Shown here: one piece after another, positions 41,264 through 51,249 of the stretch
How the letters are laid out: every line of letters starts with the position of its first letter
How positions within the stretch are numbered: the first letter of the stretch is position 1
Source: Mesorhizobium sp. CU3
GTDB lineage: Bacteria > Pseudomonadota > Alphaproteobacteria > Rhizobiales > Rhizobiaceae
Assembly (NCBI RefSeq): GCF_006442965.1
Contig: NZ_VFWX01000017.1
Span: 1 to 64,000, forward strand
Reading direction: 5' to 3'
Length of the DNA: 64,000 nucleotides
The notes under the pieces: model-generated
Database searches by the model: none
What the model was told of the DNA's origin: nothing
The model's input: only the letters and a program-made list of their open reading frames with translations
Program-made: the position numbers and the translations under genes

Positions 41264-41461
41264 ATGAACGGCAAGAACGGCGACAAGCGAGGCGAAATCG
41301 CCGCCGACCTCAGGCGGCAGCTGGGCAGCGAGGCGACGCAGCGCTTCCTCCGCGCGATGCCGGCGTTCCGCCTGGAAACCGACATGCCGAAGCATTTCAG
41401 GGAACTGCTGGATCGCCTGGACAGGGCAGATGCCAAGCCGGCCGGGGGCGAGCGGCGGTAG
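41264..41461 (+). CDS. Small hypothetical protein
   Basis: 65 residues, charged and helical (RRQLGSEATQRFLRAMPAFRLETDMPKHFRELLDRLDRAD), without signal or membrane segment. GGGA precedes the ATG. The RFLRAMPAF...PKHFRELLDRL pattern vaguely recalls the C-terminal motif of the anti-sigma factor NepR, but length and context do not support that call. Monocistronic, divergent from grpE. Confidence 0.55.
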   Translation: MNGKNGDKRGEIAADLRRQLGSEATQRFLRAMPAFRLETDMPKHFRELLDRLDRADAKPAGGERR

Positions 41462-41520
41462 CCGCGCGCCGCCTGTTTCAACCGGCAATCACCGGGGCTC
41501 AAAGGCGCGGCAGGCTCCGC

Positions 41521-42141
41521 TCAGGCCGCCTTGCGCTCATCGCGCATCAGCGCCTTGCCGTCGCGGATTTCGGTCCCGAGCACCTTCAGGCATTCCCGCA
41601 TGAAAGCTGCGAGGCCTGGCCAGCCCTTGGCTGAGACCAGATTGCCGTCGACATGCGCGCCGGTCGGCGGCACATCGATATAGATGCCGCCGGCAAGCGT
41701 CACTTCCGGTTCGCAATAATGCAGCGCCGCGACTTCGCGGCCGCGCACCACGCCATCGACCGCGATCAGGATCTGCACGCCATGGCAGATGGTGAAGATC
41801 GGCTTGCCGGTTTCATGGAAATGCCGGACCAGCGCCTGCACCCGCTTGTCGATGCGGATATATTCCGGCCCGCGCCCGCCGGCGGCATAGACCGCGTCGT
41901 AGTCGGCCGGGTTCACCTCGGCAAAGGTCTTGTTGAGGATGTAGTCGTGCCCAAGCTTTTCGGTATAGGTCTGGTGGCCCTCGAAATCATGCAGCGAGGT
42001 CTTCAGCACATCGCCGGCCTTCTTGTCGGGGCACACGACATGGACGGTGTGGCCGACCGCATGCATGGCCTGCTCGAAGACGAAGATCTCGTATTCCTCG
42101 CTGAATTCGCCAACGAGCATCAGTATTTTCTTGCCTGCCAT
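41521..42141 (-). CDS. DJ-1/PfpI family protein
   Basis: 206 residues. Class I glutamine-amidotransferase-like fold with nucleophile elbow FTICHGVQI (C119-H120) and EFSEEYE carrying the acidic partner near residues 12-17. Members include deglycases, chaperones and isonitrile or glyoxalase III-like hydrolases; specificity is unclear. It is single, with three palindromes in its promoter region, two of them GntR-like operators, so it is probably tightly regulated. Confidence 0.88.
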   Translation of the reverse strand: MAGKKILMLVGEFSEEYEIFVFEQAMHAVGHTVHVVCPDKKAGDVLKTSLHDFEGHQTYTEKLGHDYILNKTFAEVNPADYDAVYAAGGRGPEYIRIDKRVQALVRHFHETGKPIFTICHGVQILIAVDGVVRGREVAALHYCEPEVTLAGGIYIDVPPTGAHVDGNLVSAKGWPGLAAFMRECLKVLGTEIRDGKALMRDERKAA

Positions 42142-42164
42142 GCCTTCCTCCCTTTGTCGGCTAT

Positions 42165-42185
42165 TTATTTCGAGACGTGAAATAA
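42165..42185. promoter_or_regulatory. Palindrome in the pfpI-like promoter
   Basis: TTATTTC-N7-GAAATAA (42165-42171 and 42179-42185) lies 24 bases before the pfpI-like start codon, about where a -10 region or a repressor site would sit. AT-rich for this window. Regulator unknown. Confidence 0.35.
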
Positions 42186-42237
42186 TAAGCCTATCCTAAG
42201 GGCAAGCGGCCGGAAGGGGAAGTGCAAATCGCCAAAT

Positions 42238-42248
42238 TGGTCTGACCA
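42238..42248. promoter_or_regulatory. GntR/FadR-type operator, site 1
   Basis: TGGTCTGACCA is a perfect TGGTC-N-GACCA palindrome, the pattern bound by GntR-family (FadR subfamily) regulators. It is extended by AAT on the left and GATT on the right. 97 bases upstream of the pfpI-like gene. Confidence 0.55.
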
Positions 42249-42311
42249 GATTGAGTCCATTTTGCGAGAGATGCAGCAACGACGCCGACGCCCTCGCTAA
42301 AGTGGAAACCC

Positions 42312-42322
42312 TGGTCCGACCA
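42312..42322. promoter_or_regulatory. GntR/FadR-type operator, site 2
   Basis: TGGTCCGACCA, same TGGTC-N-GACCA palindrome as site 1 and 74 bases from it (about seven helical turns), which would allow looping between two dimers. It lies 13 bases from the 3' end of the GMC gene. No GntR gene is in the window, so the regulator is encoded elsewhere. Confidence 0.55.
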
Positions 42323-42334
42323 AATGACGAGAGA

Positions 42335-43942
42335 TCAGGCTGCAACCCGGATCATATCCGCCGCCTTCTCGGCAACCATGATCGTCGGCGCGTTGGTGTT
42401 GCCGCCGATCAAGGTCGGCATCACCGAGGCATCGACCACGCGCAGGCCTTCCAGCCCGCGGACCTTGAGCTTCGGATCGACCACGGCCATGTCGTCGACG
42501 CCCATCTTGCAGGTGCCGGCCGGGTGATAGATCGTGTCGGCGCGCGCCTTGATATGCGCCATCAACTCGGCATCGCTGGACGCGCCGGCCGTGTAGATTT
42601 CCTTGTGGCGGTATTTCGCCAGCGCCGGCGCCTCCAATATCGCGCGCATCGTCCGCACCCCCTTGAGCAGCAGGTCGGCGTCGCGCCGATCCTCTAGGAA
42701 GCGCGGGTCGATGCGCGGCGGCGCAAGTGGGTCAGCGCTCATCAGCCCGACCTCGCCGCGCGAATGCGGCCGCAGCACACAGACATGGCAGGAAAAGCCG
42801 TAGCCCATATGCAGCTTGCGGCCATGGTCGTCGACGATAGCGATGCAGAAATGGAGCTGCAGGTCCGGCCGCTCGATCGCTGGATCGGATTTGAGGAAGG
42901 CGCCGGCCTCGGCATAGGGCGTGGCGATCATGCCGCCACCGTCCCGGCGCCAGCGCAGCATATGCCTGAGCAGCGCCGGCAGGCCGGCGAGGCCGATGCC
43001 CATCAAGTCCGTCTGCCGCGACTTCCAGGCCAGGATGAAATCGAGATGGTCCTGCAGGTTCTTGCCGACCCCGGGCAATTCATGCGCGACCGGGATGCCA
43101 TGTGCCGCCAACTCGACCGCCGGGCCGATGCCCGACAGAAGCAAGAGCTGCGGCGAGCCGAACGTGCCGCCGCACAGGATGACTTCGCGCTTCGCCTCCG
43201 CCACCGCTTCCGTCTTTCCGGCGCGATAGCGCACCCCGGTGGCGCGCTTGCCGTCCAGAACGACCTTCGTCACCTGCGCGCCGGTGACGACGGTGAGGTT
43301 CTTCCGATCCATCGCCGGATGCAGATAGGCGGCGGCCGCCGAGCAGCGCTCGCCATTGCGCCGCTCGCCCCAGAACTGCGTCACCTGATAGAGCCCCGCC
43401 CCTTCCTGCTCCGGCCCGTTGAAGTCGTCGTTCAGCCTGATCTGGTTTTCGCCGCAGGCTTCGACGAAGGCCCTGGAAATCGGCCGCGGCTCCTGTTGCT
43501 CGCCGACCCGGAGCGGCCCCTCGCCGCCATGCAGCCCATCTGCGCCGCGCTGGTTGCCCTCGGCGCGCCGGAAATAGGGCAGCACCTCGTCAAACGACCA
43601 GCCGTCGCAGCCGAGCTCGGCCCATTCGTCATAGTCGCGGCGGTGGCCGCGCGTATAGAGCATGGCGTTGATGGCGCTGGAACCGCCGAGCGCCTTGCCG
43701 CGCGGCTGAAAGCCCTTGCGGCCGTCGAGGCCTTGCTGCGGCACCGTCTCGAAGGCCCAATTGTTGATCTTCGGCCGTCCGGGCAAAAGCGCGATGATGC
43801 CCGCCGGCGCACGGATCAGCAGATCCTTGCCGCTGCCGCCGGCCTCGATCAGGCAGACCGTCTTCGATGGATCCTCGGAAAGCCTTGCGGCAAGCGTCGA
43901 GCCGGCGGAGCCGCCGCCGGCAATCACATAGTCGTAGCGCAT
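42335..43942 (-). CDS. GMC family oxidoreductase (choline-dehydrogenase-like)
   Basis: 535 residues. FAD-binding GGGSAGSTLAARLSE at the N-terminus, GMC signature 1 (GKALGGSSAINAMLYTRGH) and signature 2 (GTFGSPQLLLLSGIG), and the C-terminal catalytic His in IYHPAGTCKMG. It oxidises an alcohol, possibly choline, to an aldehyde; without a betB neighbour the substrate stays open. Flavoprotein, cytoplasmic or membrane-associated. Upstream is a short gap; the next upstream gene is DUF934 on the same strand, 79 bases away. Confidence 0.87.
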   Translation of the reverse strand: MRYDYVIAGGGSAGSTLAARLSEDPSKTVCLIEAGGSGKDLLIRAPAGIIALLPGRPKINNWAFETVPQQGLDGRKGFQPRGKALGGSSAINAMLYTRGHRRDYDEWAELGCDGWSFDEVLPYFRRAEGNQRGADGLHGGEGPLRVGEQQEPRPISRAFVEACGENQIRLNDDFNGPEQEGAGLYQVTQFWGERRNGERCSAAAAYLHPAMDRKNLTVVTGAQVTKVVLDGKRATGVRYRAGKTEAVAEAKREVILCGGTFGSPQLLLLSGIGPAVELAAHGIPVAHELPGVGKNLQDHLDFILAWKSRQTDLMGIGLAGLPALLRHMLRWRRDGGGMIATPYAEAGAFLKSDPAIERPDLQLHFCIAIVDDHGRKLHMGYGFSCHVCVLRPHSRGEVGLMSADPLAPPRIDPRFLEDRRDADLLLKGVRTMRAILEAPALAKYRHKEIYTAGASSDAELMAHIKARADTIYHPAGTCKMGVDDMAVVDPKLKVRGLEGLRVVDASVMPTLIGGNTNAPTIMVAEKAADMIRVAA

Positions 43943-44020
43943 CCTCTCCTCCCGGCGGATATTTCCGTCCGTTTCCTTGAGAGAATGCCTGCGGAAGCGC
44001 CTTGTAAAGATGCCGCTGCG

Positions 44021-44554
44021 TCAGCCGGGCCTTTTGCGGCGCCAGGAATATTTCGGCCCCTTTGGTTCCTGCTCAACGGCCGGCTGGTAATAGACCGGCA
44101 GGCCGCCGGTGCGGCCTTCCTCCAGCCGCTTCAACAGCACCGGGTTGGAGACCTCGAACTCGTCGAAGCCGAGCCGCAGCATATGCGGCAGCTGGTCGAC
44201 CAGCACCTGGCCGGTGGCGCGCACCGGACCCTCGAAATGGTGGCGGGCGCGCAGCAATTCGCCCTTGGAGAAGGAGCGGCCGTCATTGAAGGCCGGGAAC
44301 GCCAGCGCCACCAGCGACAACTGGTCGAGCAGGCCGACGATCTTGTCGAGCTCGTCGCCCGGCTGCAGCAGCACGCCAAGGCGCTCGCGCGCCGACTTGC
44401 GGACCTCCTCGTCCAGCCCGAGGAAGACCTGCAGCGGCACGATGAAACGGCCATTGCCGGCAAGCGCCTCGGCGCTTTCGGCATGGGTCCACTCGTCTTC
44501 GCGAAAACCGTCCGGGGTCCAGAGGCGGGTCCCCGCTGTCGTCGTTCCAGTCAT
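44021..44554 (-). CDS. DUF934 protein of the sulfite-reduction operon
   Basis: 177 residues from the ATG at 44554. FIVPLQVFLGLDEEVRKSARERLGVLLQPGD...VALAFPAFNDGRSFSKGELLRARHHFEG is the full DUF934 domain. Annotated in relatives as associated with sulfite reductase; biochemical role unproven. It follows cysH after a 170-base gap filled by the long hairpin repeat. Confidence 0.88.
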   Translation of the reverse strand: MTGTTTAGTRLWTPDGFREDEWTHAESAEALAGNGRFIVPLQVFLGLDEEVRKSARERLGVLLQPGDELDKIVGLLDQLSLVALAFPAFNDGRSFSKGELLRARHHFEGPVRATGQVLVDQLPHMLRLGFDEFEVSNPVLLKRLEEGRTGGLPVYYQPAVEQEPKGPKYSWRRKRPG

Positions 44555-44582
44555 CAAAAATCCCAAGGTCCAAAAAATCGAA

Positions 44583-44726
44583 AGGCTATGTCGAGAGTCA
44601 GGTCAGGCCGAGGCGAGAACGGTGGCTTCCGAGAACCGGAGCGGAGCGTACTTGAAGTACGTGAGCACCGGAAGCGCAGGAAGCCGCCGTTCGCAGGCCG
44701 GCCTCACCTGACTATCGGCATAGCCT
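44583..44726 (-). repeat. Long hairpin repeat, copy 2, ending in the cysH stop codon
   Basis: About 144 bases, one imperfect full-length hairpin. Outer arms AGGCTATGTCGAGAG and, from the other end inverted, AGGCTATGCCGATAG, then TCAGGTCAGGCCG against TCAGGTGAGGCCG. The core from 44598 to 44711 is closely similar to copy 1 at 25536-25678; the outer arms are different from that copy but still complementary to each other. The right end overlaps the cysH stop. Towards DUF934 it is followed on the minus strand by CGATTTTTTGG. Confidence 0.85.
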
Positions 44727-45463
44727 AAAGTGAGGCGTCGGTCAGCGATTTCTCCAAGCCCGACAAGTGAATGCCGCACTCGGTCTTGGCGTGACCTGCC
44801 CAGCGGCCGCTGCGCGCATCCTCGCCCGGCTGCACCGGCTGCGTGCAGGGGAAGCAGCCGATCGATAGATAACCATAGGCAACCAGCGGATTTTCGCGCA
44901 GCGCGTGCGCGCGCATATAGTCGGCCTGGTCCGAAGTCGTCCAATGCGCCAGCGGATTGATGCGGATGCGCGAGCCGACCGCTTCGAAGACCGGCAGTGC
45001 GGACCGTGTCGAGGCCTGGAAGCGCTTGCGCCCGGTGAACCAGGCGCGGAACGGCTCGACGCCGCGCGCCAGCGGTTCGACCTTGCGCAAATTGCAGCAG
45101 GAATCCGTATCGGTCTCATGCAGCCTGCCGGTCGGATCGACGCGTTCGAGCGCCGCCTCTTCCGGCTTGATCACCCTTATGTCGGTCAGGCCGAAATCGG
45201 CGACCAGCGCGTCGCGATAGCCGAGCGTCTCCTCGAAATGTTTGCCGGTATCGAGGAAGATCACCGGCAGCGAGCGGTCGACCTCGGCGATCATGTGCAG
45301 CAGCACCGCCGAATCCGCACCGAAGGACGACACGGCGGCGATCTCGCCGCGGAACAGGTCGCGCGCCGCGCGTTCGATGATCTCGATCGGCTTCAGATGG
45401 CCGTGCAGCGCGTCGAGCCCGACCGCCTCGGCGGCGACGCCGGCCTCGACATCGACGACCCGA

Positions 45464-45489
<26 letters not shown>
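44725..45489 (-). CDS. cysH: Assimilatory APS/PAPS reductase with [4Fe-4S] cysteines
   Basis: 254 residues from the ATG at 45489, overlapping cysI by 26 bases. PP-loop-type nucleotide site SSFGADSAVLLHMI at 54-67. C131-C132 and C212-x2-C215 are the cluster ligands of APS reductases, and C238 in ECGIHL is the catalytic cysteine. It reduces adenylyl sulfate (or PAPS) to sulfite with thioredoxin. The cluster cysteines point to APS as substrate. Sulfite goes to CysI. Confidence 0.93.
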
Positions 45490-47134
<1,645 letters not shown>

Positions 47135-47183
47135 GCTTCGTCTTTCAGGGCGCGTCCGCCCGCTCTGTCTAAGTTCTTTGTTG

Positions 47184-47232
47184 GAGCATGATCTTATCCG
47201 AAAACCGGCTCCCACTTTTCGGGATCATGCTC
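47184..47232. repeat. Palindromic repeat (GAGCATGATC type) between DUF2849 and cysI
   Basis: GAGCATGATC (47184-47193) and GATCATGCTC (47223-47232) are perfect 10-base arms; CCGAAAA and TTTTCGGG continue inside. A very common rhizobial intergenic palindrome. It occupies the 105-base gap between DUF2849 and cysI and may modulate read-through within the cys operon. Confidence 0.8.
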
Positions 47233-47239
47233 TGAAACT

Positions 47240-47542
47240 CTACGCCCCGATGGCTTCCGGGCTTGCCTGCTTGCCGAGATCGGTGCGGATGGTCGGGCCC
47301 GCGGCGCGGATCTTTTCGCGCAGCCGCACCGGCTCTACCAAGCCGTCCACCATTTCGACGTCGATCAGGTTGACGTCGACCACCTCATTGTTGGCGTAGG
47401 CCGCGGCGCCGATCGCCTCGAGCCGGTCCTCCGCCGCCTTGTCATGCGCGAGATCGGCATGGCCGACCGTCTCCGCCCAGCCGCCATCGGCGTACCAGAC
47501 GGCGATGCCGTCGGAGAGCCTGTTCGCGGTCAGAACCTTCAT
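47240..47542 (-). CDS. DUF2849 protein of the sulfite-reduction operon
   Basis: 100 residues from the ATG at 47542, overlapping the cysG stop by 4 bases (ATGA). MKVLTANRLSDGIAVWYADGGWAETVGHADLA is the DUF2849 opening. The family occurs almost only between cysG and cysI in alphaproteobacteria, so a helper role in sulfite reduction (for example electron delivery) is a reasonable inference; no cofactor motif is visible. Confidence 0.88.
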   Translation of the reverse strand: MKVLTANRLSDGIAVWYADGGWAETVGHADLAHDKAAEDRLEAIGAAAYANNEVVDVNLIDVEMVDGLVEPVRLREKIRAAGPTIRTDLGKQASPEAIGA

Positions 47543-48987
47543 GGACAAACTCCTTCGGCGACGGCTGCAGCCGCGCCTTCATGCTTATGTGCCGCGAGCG
47601 GCTCGGATTGTTCAAAGTTGGCGCCGGCGACCGCGTCGCCGATGATGGTCATCACCGGCCCAGTGAGATCGGCGCGCGCTTCAAGCGATGGCAGGTCGGC
47701 CAGCGTGCCGTGAAAACGGCGGCGCTCGCCGAGGCTGGCATTCTCGACCACGGCGACGGCCGTATCGGGCGACAGCCCGGCTTCGATCAGCCGGCCAGCA
47801 ACTTCGGCCGCGACCGAGCGGCCCATATAGACGGCGACAGTCGCCCCAGAGATGGCGAGCTTCGCCCAATCCGGAAGCGAATTGCCCTTGAGATCGTGAC
47901 CGGTGGTGAACACCATCGAGGACGAGACGCCGCGCAGCGTCAGCGGCAATTCGAAATCGGCAGCCGCGGCGAAAGCGGCGGTGACGCCCGGAACCACTTC
48001 ATAGGCGATGCCGGCCTCCCGCAGCGCCGCCATTTCCTCGCCGGCGCGGCCGAACACCAGCGGATCGCCCGACTTCAAACGTACTACGCGCCTGCCGGCG
48101 CAGCCGAGCGCAACGAGCAGCGCGTTGATCTCTTCCTGGCTCTTCGAATGGCAACCCTTGCGCTTGCCGACCGGCAGGCGTTCGGCGTCGCGGCGGCCCA
48201 TGGCGACGATGCCTTCAGGCACCAGCGCGTCATAAACGATGGCGTCGGCTTCCATCAGCAGGCGGTGCGCCCGCAGCGTCAGAAGGTCTTCCGCGCCCGG
48301 ACCAGCGCCGACCAGCGCGATGTGGCCCTCCGCCGGCGCATCGGACACGAGCAGGTCGAACGCCGCTTCCTGCGCCTTGGCCAATTCGCCGGCCTCGACG
48401 GCCTTCGCCGGCGTGCCGGCGAAAAAATCGCTCCAGAAACGGCGGCGGCGGTTGCCCTTCGGCAGCCGCTCGGCGGCGGCGCGGAACGAAGCGGCCAGAG
48501 CCGCCAGCCGGCCGAGCGAAGGCGACAGCATACGATCGATGCGACTGCGCAGCATCTGCGCCAGCACCGGCCCGGCGCCTTCGGTGCCGATGGCGATGAC
48601 GACAGGCGCGCGGTTGACCAGCGCCGGCGTGAAGAAATCGCAAAGCTCGGGACGGTCGACGGCATTGACCGGAATGCCGAACTGGCGCGCATCCTCGGCG
48701 ACGCGGCGGTCGAGCGCCTCGTCGCCGCTGGCGGCAAACACCAGGGCCGCGCCTTGGAGATGCGCGGCATCATAGGCGGCGTCGACATGCTCGGCACCGA
48801 CGGCAGCGATGAATTTCAGAAGCTCGGGATCGGCATCGCCCGCGACGATGCGCAGCACGGCGCTCGACTGCGAAAGCAGCCTTGCCTTGGCCAGCGCTTC
48901 CTCGCCATTGCCGACAATGGCCACGGCTTCGCCGTCGACCCGCATGAAGACGGGAAAGGCGTTGAGCTTGGCATTGGCTGGCGACAT
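47539..48987 (-). CDS. cysG: Sirohaem synthase CysG (trifunctional)
   Basis: 482 residues from the ATG at 48987; an in-frame TTG four codons earlier is an alternative. N-terminal precorrin-2 dehydrogenase/ferrochelatase with a Rossmann VGNGEEALAKARLL, then the uroporphyrinogen-III methyltransferase (IALVGAGPGAEDLLTLRAHRLL; VVRLKSGDPLVFGRAGEE). It makes sirohaem for CysI. First gene of the cys operon; a palindrome lies 236 bases upstream. Confidence 0.93.
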   Translation of the reverse strand: MSPANAKLNAFPVFMRVDGEAVAIVGNGEEALAKARLLSQSSAVLRIVAGDADPELLKFIAAVGAEHVDAAYDAAHLQGAALVFAASGDEALDRRVAEDARQFGIPVNAVDRPELCDFFTPALVNRAPVVIAIGTEGAGPVLAQMLRSRIDRMLSPSLGRLAALAASFRAAAERLPKGNRRRRFWSDFFAGTPAKAVEAGELAKAQEAAFDLLVSDAPAEGHIALVGAGPGAEDLLTLRAHRLLMEADAIVYDALVPEGIVAMGRRDAERLPVGKRKGCHSKSQEEINALLVALGCAGRRVVRLKSGDPLVFGRAGEEMAALREAGIAYEVVPGVTAAFAAAADFELPLTLRGVSSSMVFTTGHDLKGNSLPDWAKLAISGATVAVYMGRSVAAEVAGRLIEAGLSPDTAVAVVENASLGERRRFHGTLADLPSLEARADLTGPVMTIIGDAVAGANFEQSEPLAAHKHEGAAAAVAEGVCP

Positions 48988-49437
48988 GGCGATGAGCAAT
49001 AGTGGAACAGTCTGGCAGTTTTATGCGGTCGCGGCAAAAACCAGAAGGCACGCACTCGCGCGTCCCTTGGGGCGAGGCAATCGCTTTTTCGCAGCCGCGA
49101 AGGGCAGGAGAAAAAAATTCTACTTTGAGAGCGAAGCGGTTAGGGCAGCGTGGGAAACGGCCTTGATCCGGCATAATTTTTAGCGCCTGGCACGAAAAGC
49201 CGCAAAACAGTTTTTTCTAAATTCTACTAAGTTAGTAGATTAAAGCCGACCTTGCCGGATCGAACGCCTGTCCACGGCGGCGCGATGCCGATTTCGCACG
49301 GCGCAAGCTGCTTCGGTGTCGATTTCTGCCAGGCGGTGGTTGCATCATCGCCGCTCCGTCCACCATATTGCCGAAGGCGGCTGCCTTCGGCCGGCGCCCA
49401 TCCGACATCGTAATTTTCGAAAGGCGCTCCATAGACA
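48988..49437. other. Divergent region between cysG and the KefB/YbaL antiporter
   Basis: 450 bases with no convincing gene. It contains the TCTACTAA palindrome at 49223 and a related half-site ATTCTACT near 49117, both in AT-rich stretches that look promoter-like. A short frame at 49227-49526 (minus) was judged a shadow. Confidence 0.55.
49223..49239. promoter_or_regulatory. Palindrome TCTACTAA-G-TTAGTAGA upstream of cysG
   Basis: Perfect 8-base arms around one G. AT-rich in a GC-rich window. A half-site (ATTCTACT) recurs about 105 bases closer to cysG. Likely the operator of a sulfur or cysteine regulator (LysR- or Rrf2-type), but no regulator gene is adjacent and the name is not assignable. 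Confidence 0.5.
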
Positions 49438-51243
49438 ATGCCGCATGACACGCCCCTCATCGCCACCATCGTCGCCGGCCTGGGGCTTGCATTCGTCTTC
49501 GGAGCTTTAGCCAACCGTTTCCGCATCCCGCCGCTGGTCGGCTATCTGGTGGCTGGCGTGCTTGTCGGCCCGAACACGCCGGGCTTCGTCGCCGATGCCG
49601 GCCTGGCCAACGAGCTGGCCGAAATCGGCGTCATCCTCTTGATGTTCGGCGTCGGCCTGCATTTTTCCCTGAAAGACCTTCTGTCGGTGCGGGCCATCGC
49701 CGTGCCGGGCGCGATCGTGCAGATCGGCTTCGCCACGTTGCTCGGCGTTGGTCTCGCCTGGACACTTGGCTGGTCGCTCGGCGCCGGCCTGGTCTTCGGC
49801 CTGGCGCTCTCCGTTGCTTCGACCGTCGTGCTGCTGCGCGCGCTGCAGGAACGGCGGCTGATCGAGACCGAACGCGGCCGCATTGCCGTCGGCTGGCTGA
49901 TCGTCGAGGATCTCGCCATGGTGCTGGCGCTGGTGCTGCTTCCCGCGCTGGCCGGCGTGCTCGGCGGCCAGCCGCCGGCCGACGACCATGCCAGCCTGCT
50001 GTCGCTGCCGGCTAGCTACGGCATATGGGGCGTGGTCGGCATCACGCTGGCCAAGGTAGCCGCCTTCGTCGTCGTCATGCTGGTCGTCGGCCGCAGGGTT
50101 ATCCCCTGGATCCTCCACTATGTCGCGCATACCGGCTCGCGCGAGTTGTTCCGGCTCTCGGTGCTGGCGATTGCGCTCGGCGTCGCCTTCGGCGCAGCAA
50201 AACTGTTCGGCGTGTCGCTGGCGCTCGGCGCTTTCTTCGCCGGCATGATCATGAGCGAGTCCGAACTCAGCCACCGCGCGGCCGAAGAATCGCTGCCGCT
50301 GCGCGACGCCTTCTCGGTATTGTTCTTCGTCTCGGTCGGCATGCTGTTCGATCCATTCAGCCTGTTCAGCAATGGCCTGCCGATCCTGGCCACGCTCGCC
50401 ATCATCGTCATCGGCAAGTCGATCGCCGCCTTCGTCATCGTCATCGTCTTCCGCTATCCGATCGCGACGGCGCTGATGATCTCGGCAAGTTTGGCCCAGA
50501 TCGGCGAATTCTCCTTCATCCTGGCCGAACTCGGTGTCGGTTTGAAACTCTTGCCGGAGCAGGGCCGTGACCTGATCCTGGCCGGCGCGATTCTCTCGAT
50601 CCTGCTGAACCCGCTGATGTTTTTGGTCATCGACTGGATGAAGCCGTGGCTGGAAAAACGCGCCGGCAAGGATGCCGCGCCGACGCCGGAGCAGAAGCCG
50701 CTCGGTCCGGCCACCGAACCCGGCCAGGTCGCTTCGGTAGCGGCGCCCCCGGCGGAGAAAGACGACGGCCCGCCTCCGAAGACCGCGCTGAGCGGCCATT
50801 CCATCCTGATCGGCTATGGCCGCGTCGGCAGCCTCGTGGGTGCAGCGCTGAAAGAGGCTGCCCTGCCCTTCCTGGTCATCGAGGACGCCGACAAGACGCT
50901 GGCGAAGCTGAAGAGCGACGGCGTCGAGACGGTCGCCGGCAACGCCGCCAATGCCGAAGTCTTCGCGGCCGCCAATCCGGAAGGCGCGAAGCGGCTGATC
51001 CTCGCCATCCCCAACGCTTTCGAGGCCGGCCAGATCGTGCTGCGCGCCCGCGCGGCCAACCCCGCGATCAACGTGGTCGCCCGCGCCCATTCCGATGCCG
51101 AGGTCGAGCATCTGAAAGGCCTCGGCGCCGACGCTGTCATCATGGGCGAGCGCGAGATCGCGCGCGGCATCGTCGAGGTGGTGACCGGCAAGGCAGCCAT
51201 TCCGATCGAGCAGCCTATCGAGATCAACCCGCAGCCCGCCTGA
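49438..51243 (+). CDS. Cation:proton antiporter with TrkA-N domain (KefB/YbaL family)
   Basis: 601 residues. Twelve or so transmembrane helices cover residues 5-400 (RIPPLVGYLVAGVLVGP; GLALSVASTVVLLRAL; VGWLIVEDLAMVLALVLLPAL with the paired Asp region), then a Pro-rich linker and a Rossmann TrkA-N (HSILIGYGRVGSLVGAALKEA). TrkA-C is absent or short. Members exchange K+ or Na+ for protons, often gated by NAD(H) or glutathione adducts. Transcribed alone; the next gene is convergent. Confidence 0.9.
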   Translation: MPHDTPLIATIVAGLGLAFVFGALANRFRIPPLVGYLVAGVLVGPNTPGFVADAGLANELAEIGVILLMFGVGLHFSLKDLLSVRAIAVPGAIVQIGFATLLGVGLAWTLGWSLGAGLVFGLALSVASTVVLLRALQERRLIETERGRIAVGWLIVEDLAMVLALVLLPALAGVLGGQPPADDHASLLSLPASYGIWGVVGITLAKVAAFVVVMLVVGRRVIPWILHYVAHTGSRELFRLSVLAIALGVAFGAAKLFGVSLALGAFFAGMIMSESELSHRAAEESLPLRDAFSVLFFVSVGMLFDPFSLFSNGLPILATLAIIVIGKSIAAFVIVIVFRYPIATALMISASLAQIGEFSFILAELGVGLKLLPEQGRDLILAGAILSILLNPLMFLVIDWMKPWLEKRAGKDAAPTPEQKPLGPATEPGQVASVAAPPAEKDDGPPPKTALSGHSILIGYGRVGSLVGAALKEAALPFLVIEDADKTLAKLKSDGVETVAGNAANAEVFAAANPEGAKRLILAIPNAFEAGQIVLRARAANPAINVVARAHSDAEVEHLKGLGADAVIMGEREIARGIVEVVTGKAAIPIEQPIEINPQPA

Positions 51244-51249
51244 CCGACA

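Noticed and set aside
41264..41461. NepR-type anti-sigma factor
   Set aside because: Only a short stretch resembles the NepR motif, and no PhyR or ECF sigma gene is adjacent; kept as hypothetical.
42764..44728. Long open frame (654 codons) on the plus strand
   Set aside because: It is antisense to the GMC oxidoreductase and DUF934, rich in Arg, His and Gln as expected of a GC-rich shadow frame, and shows no domain.
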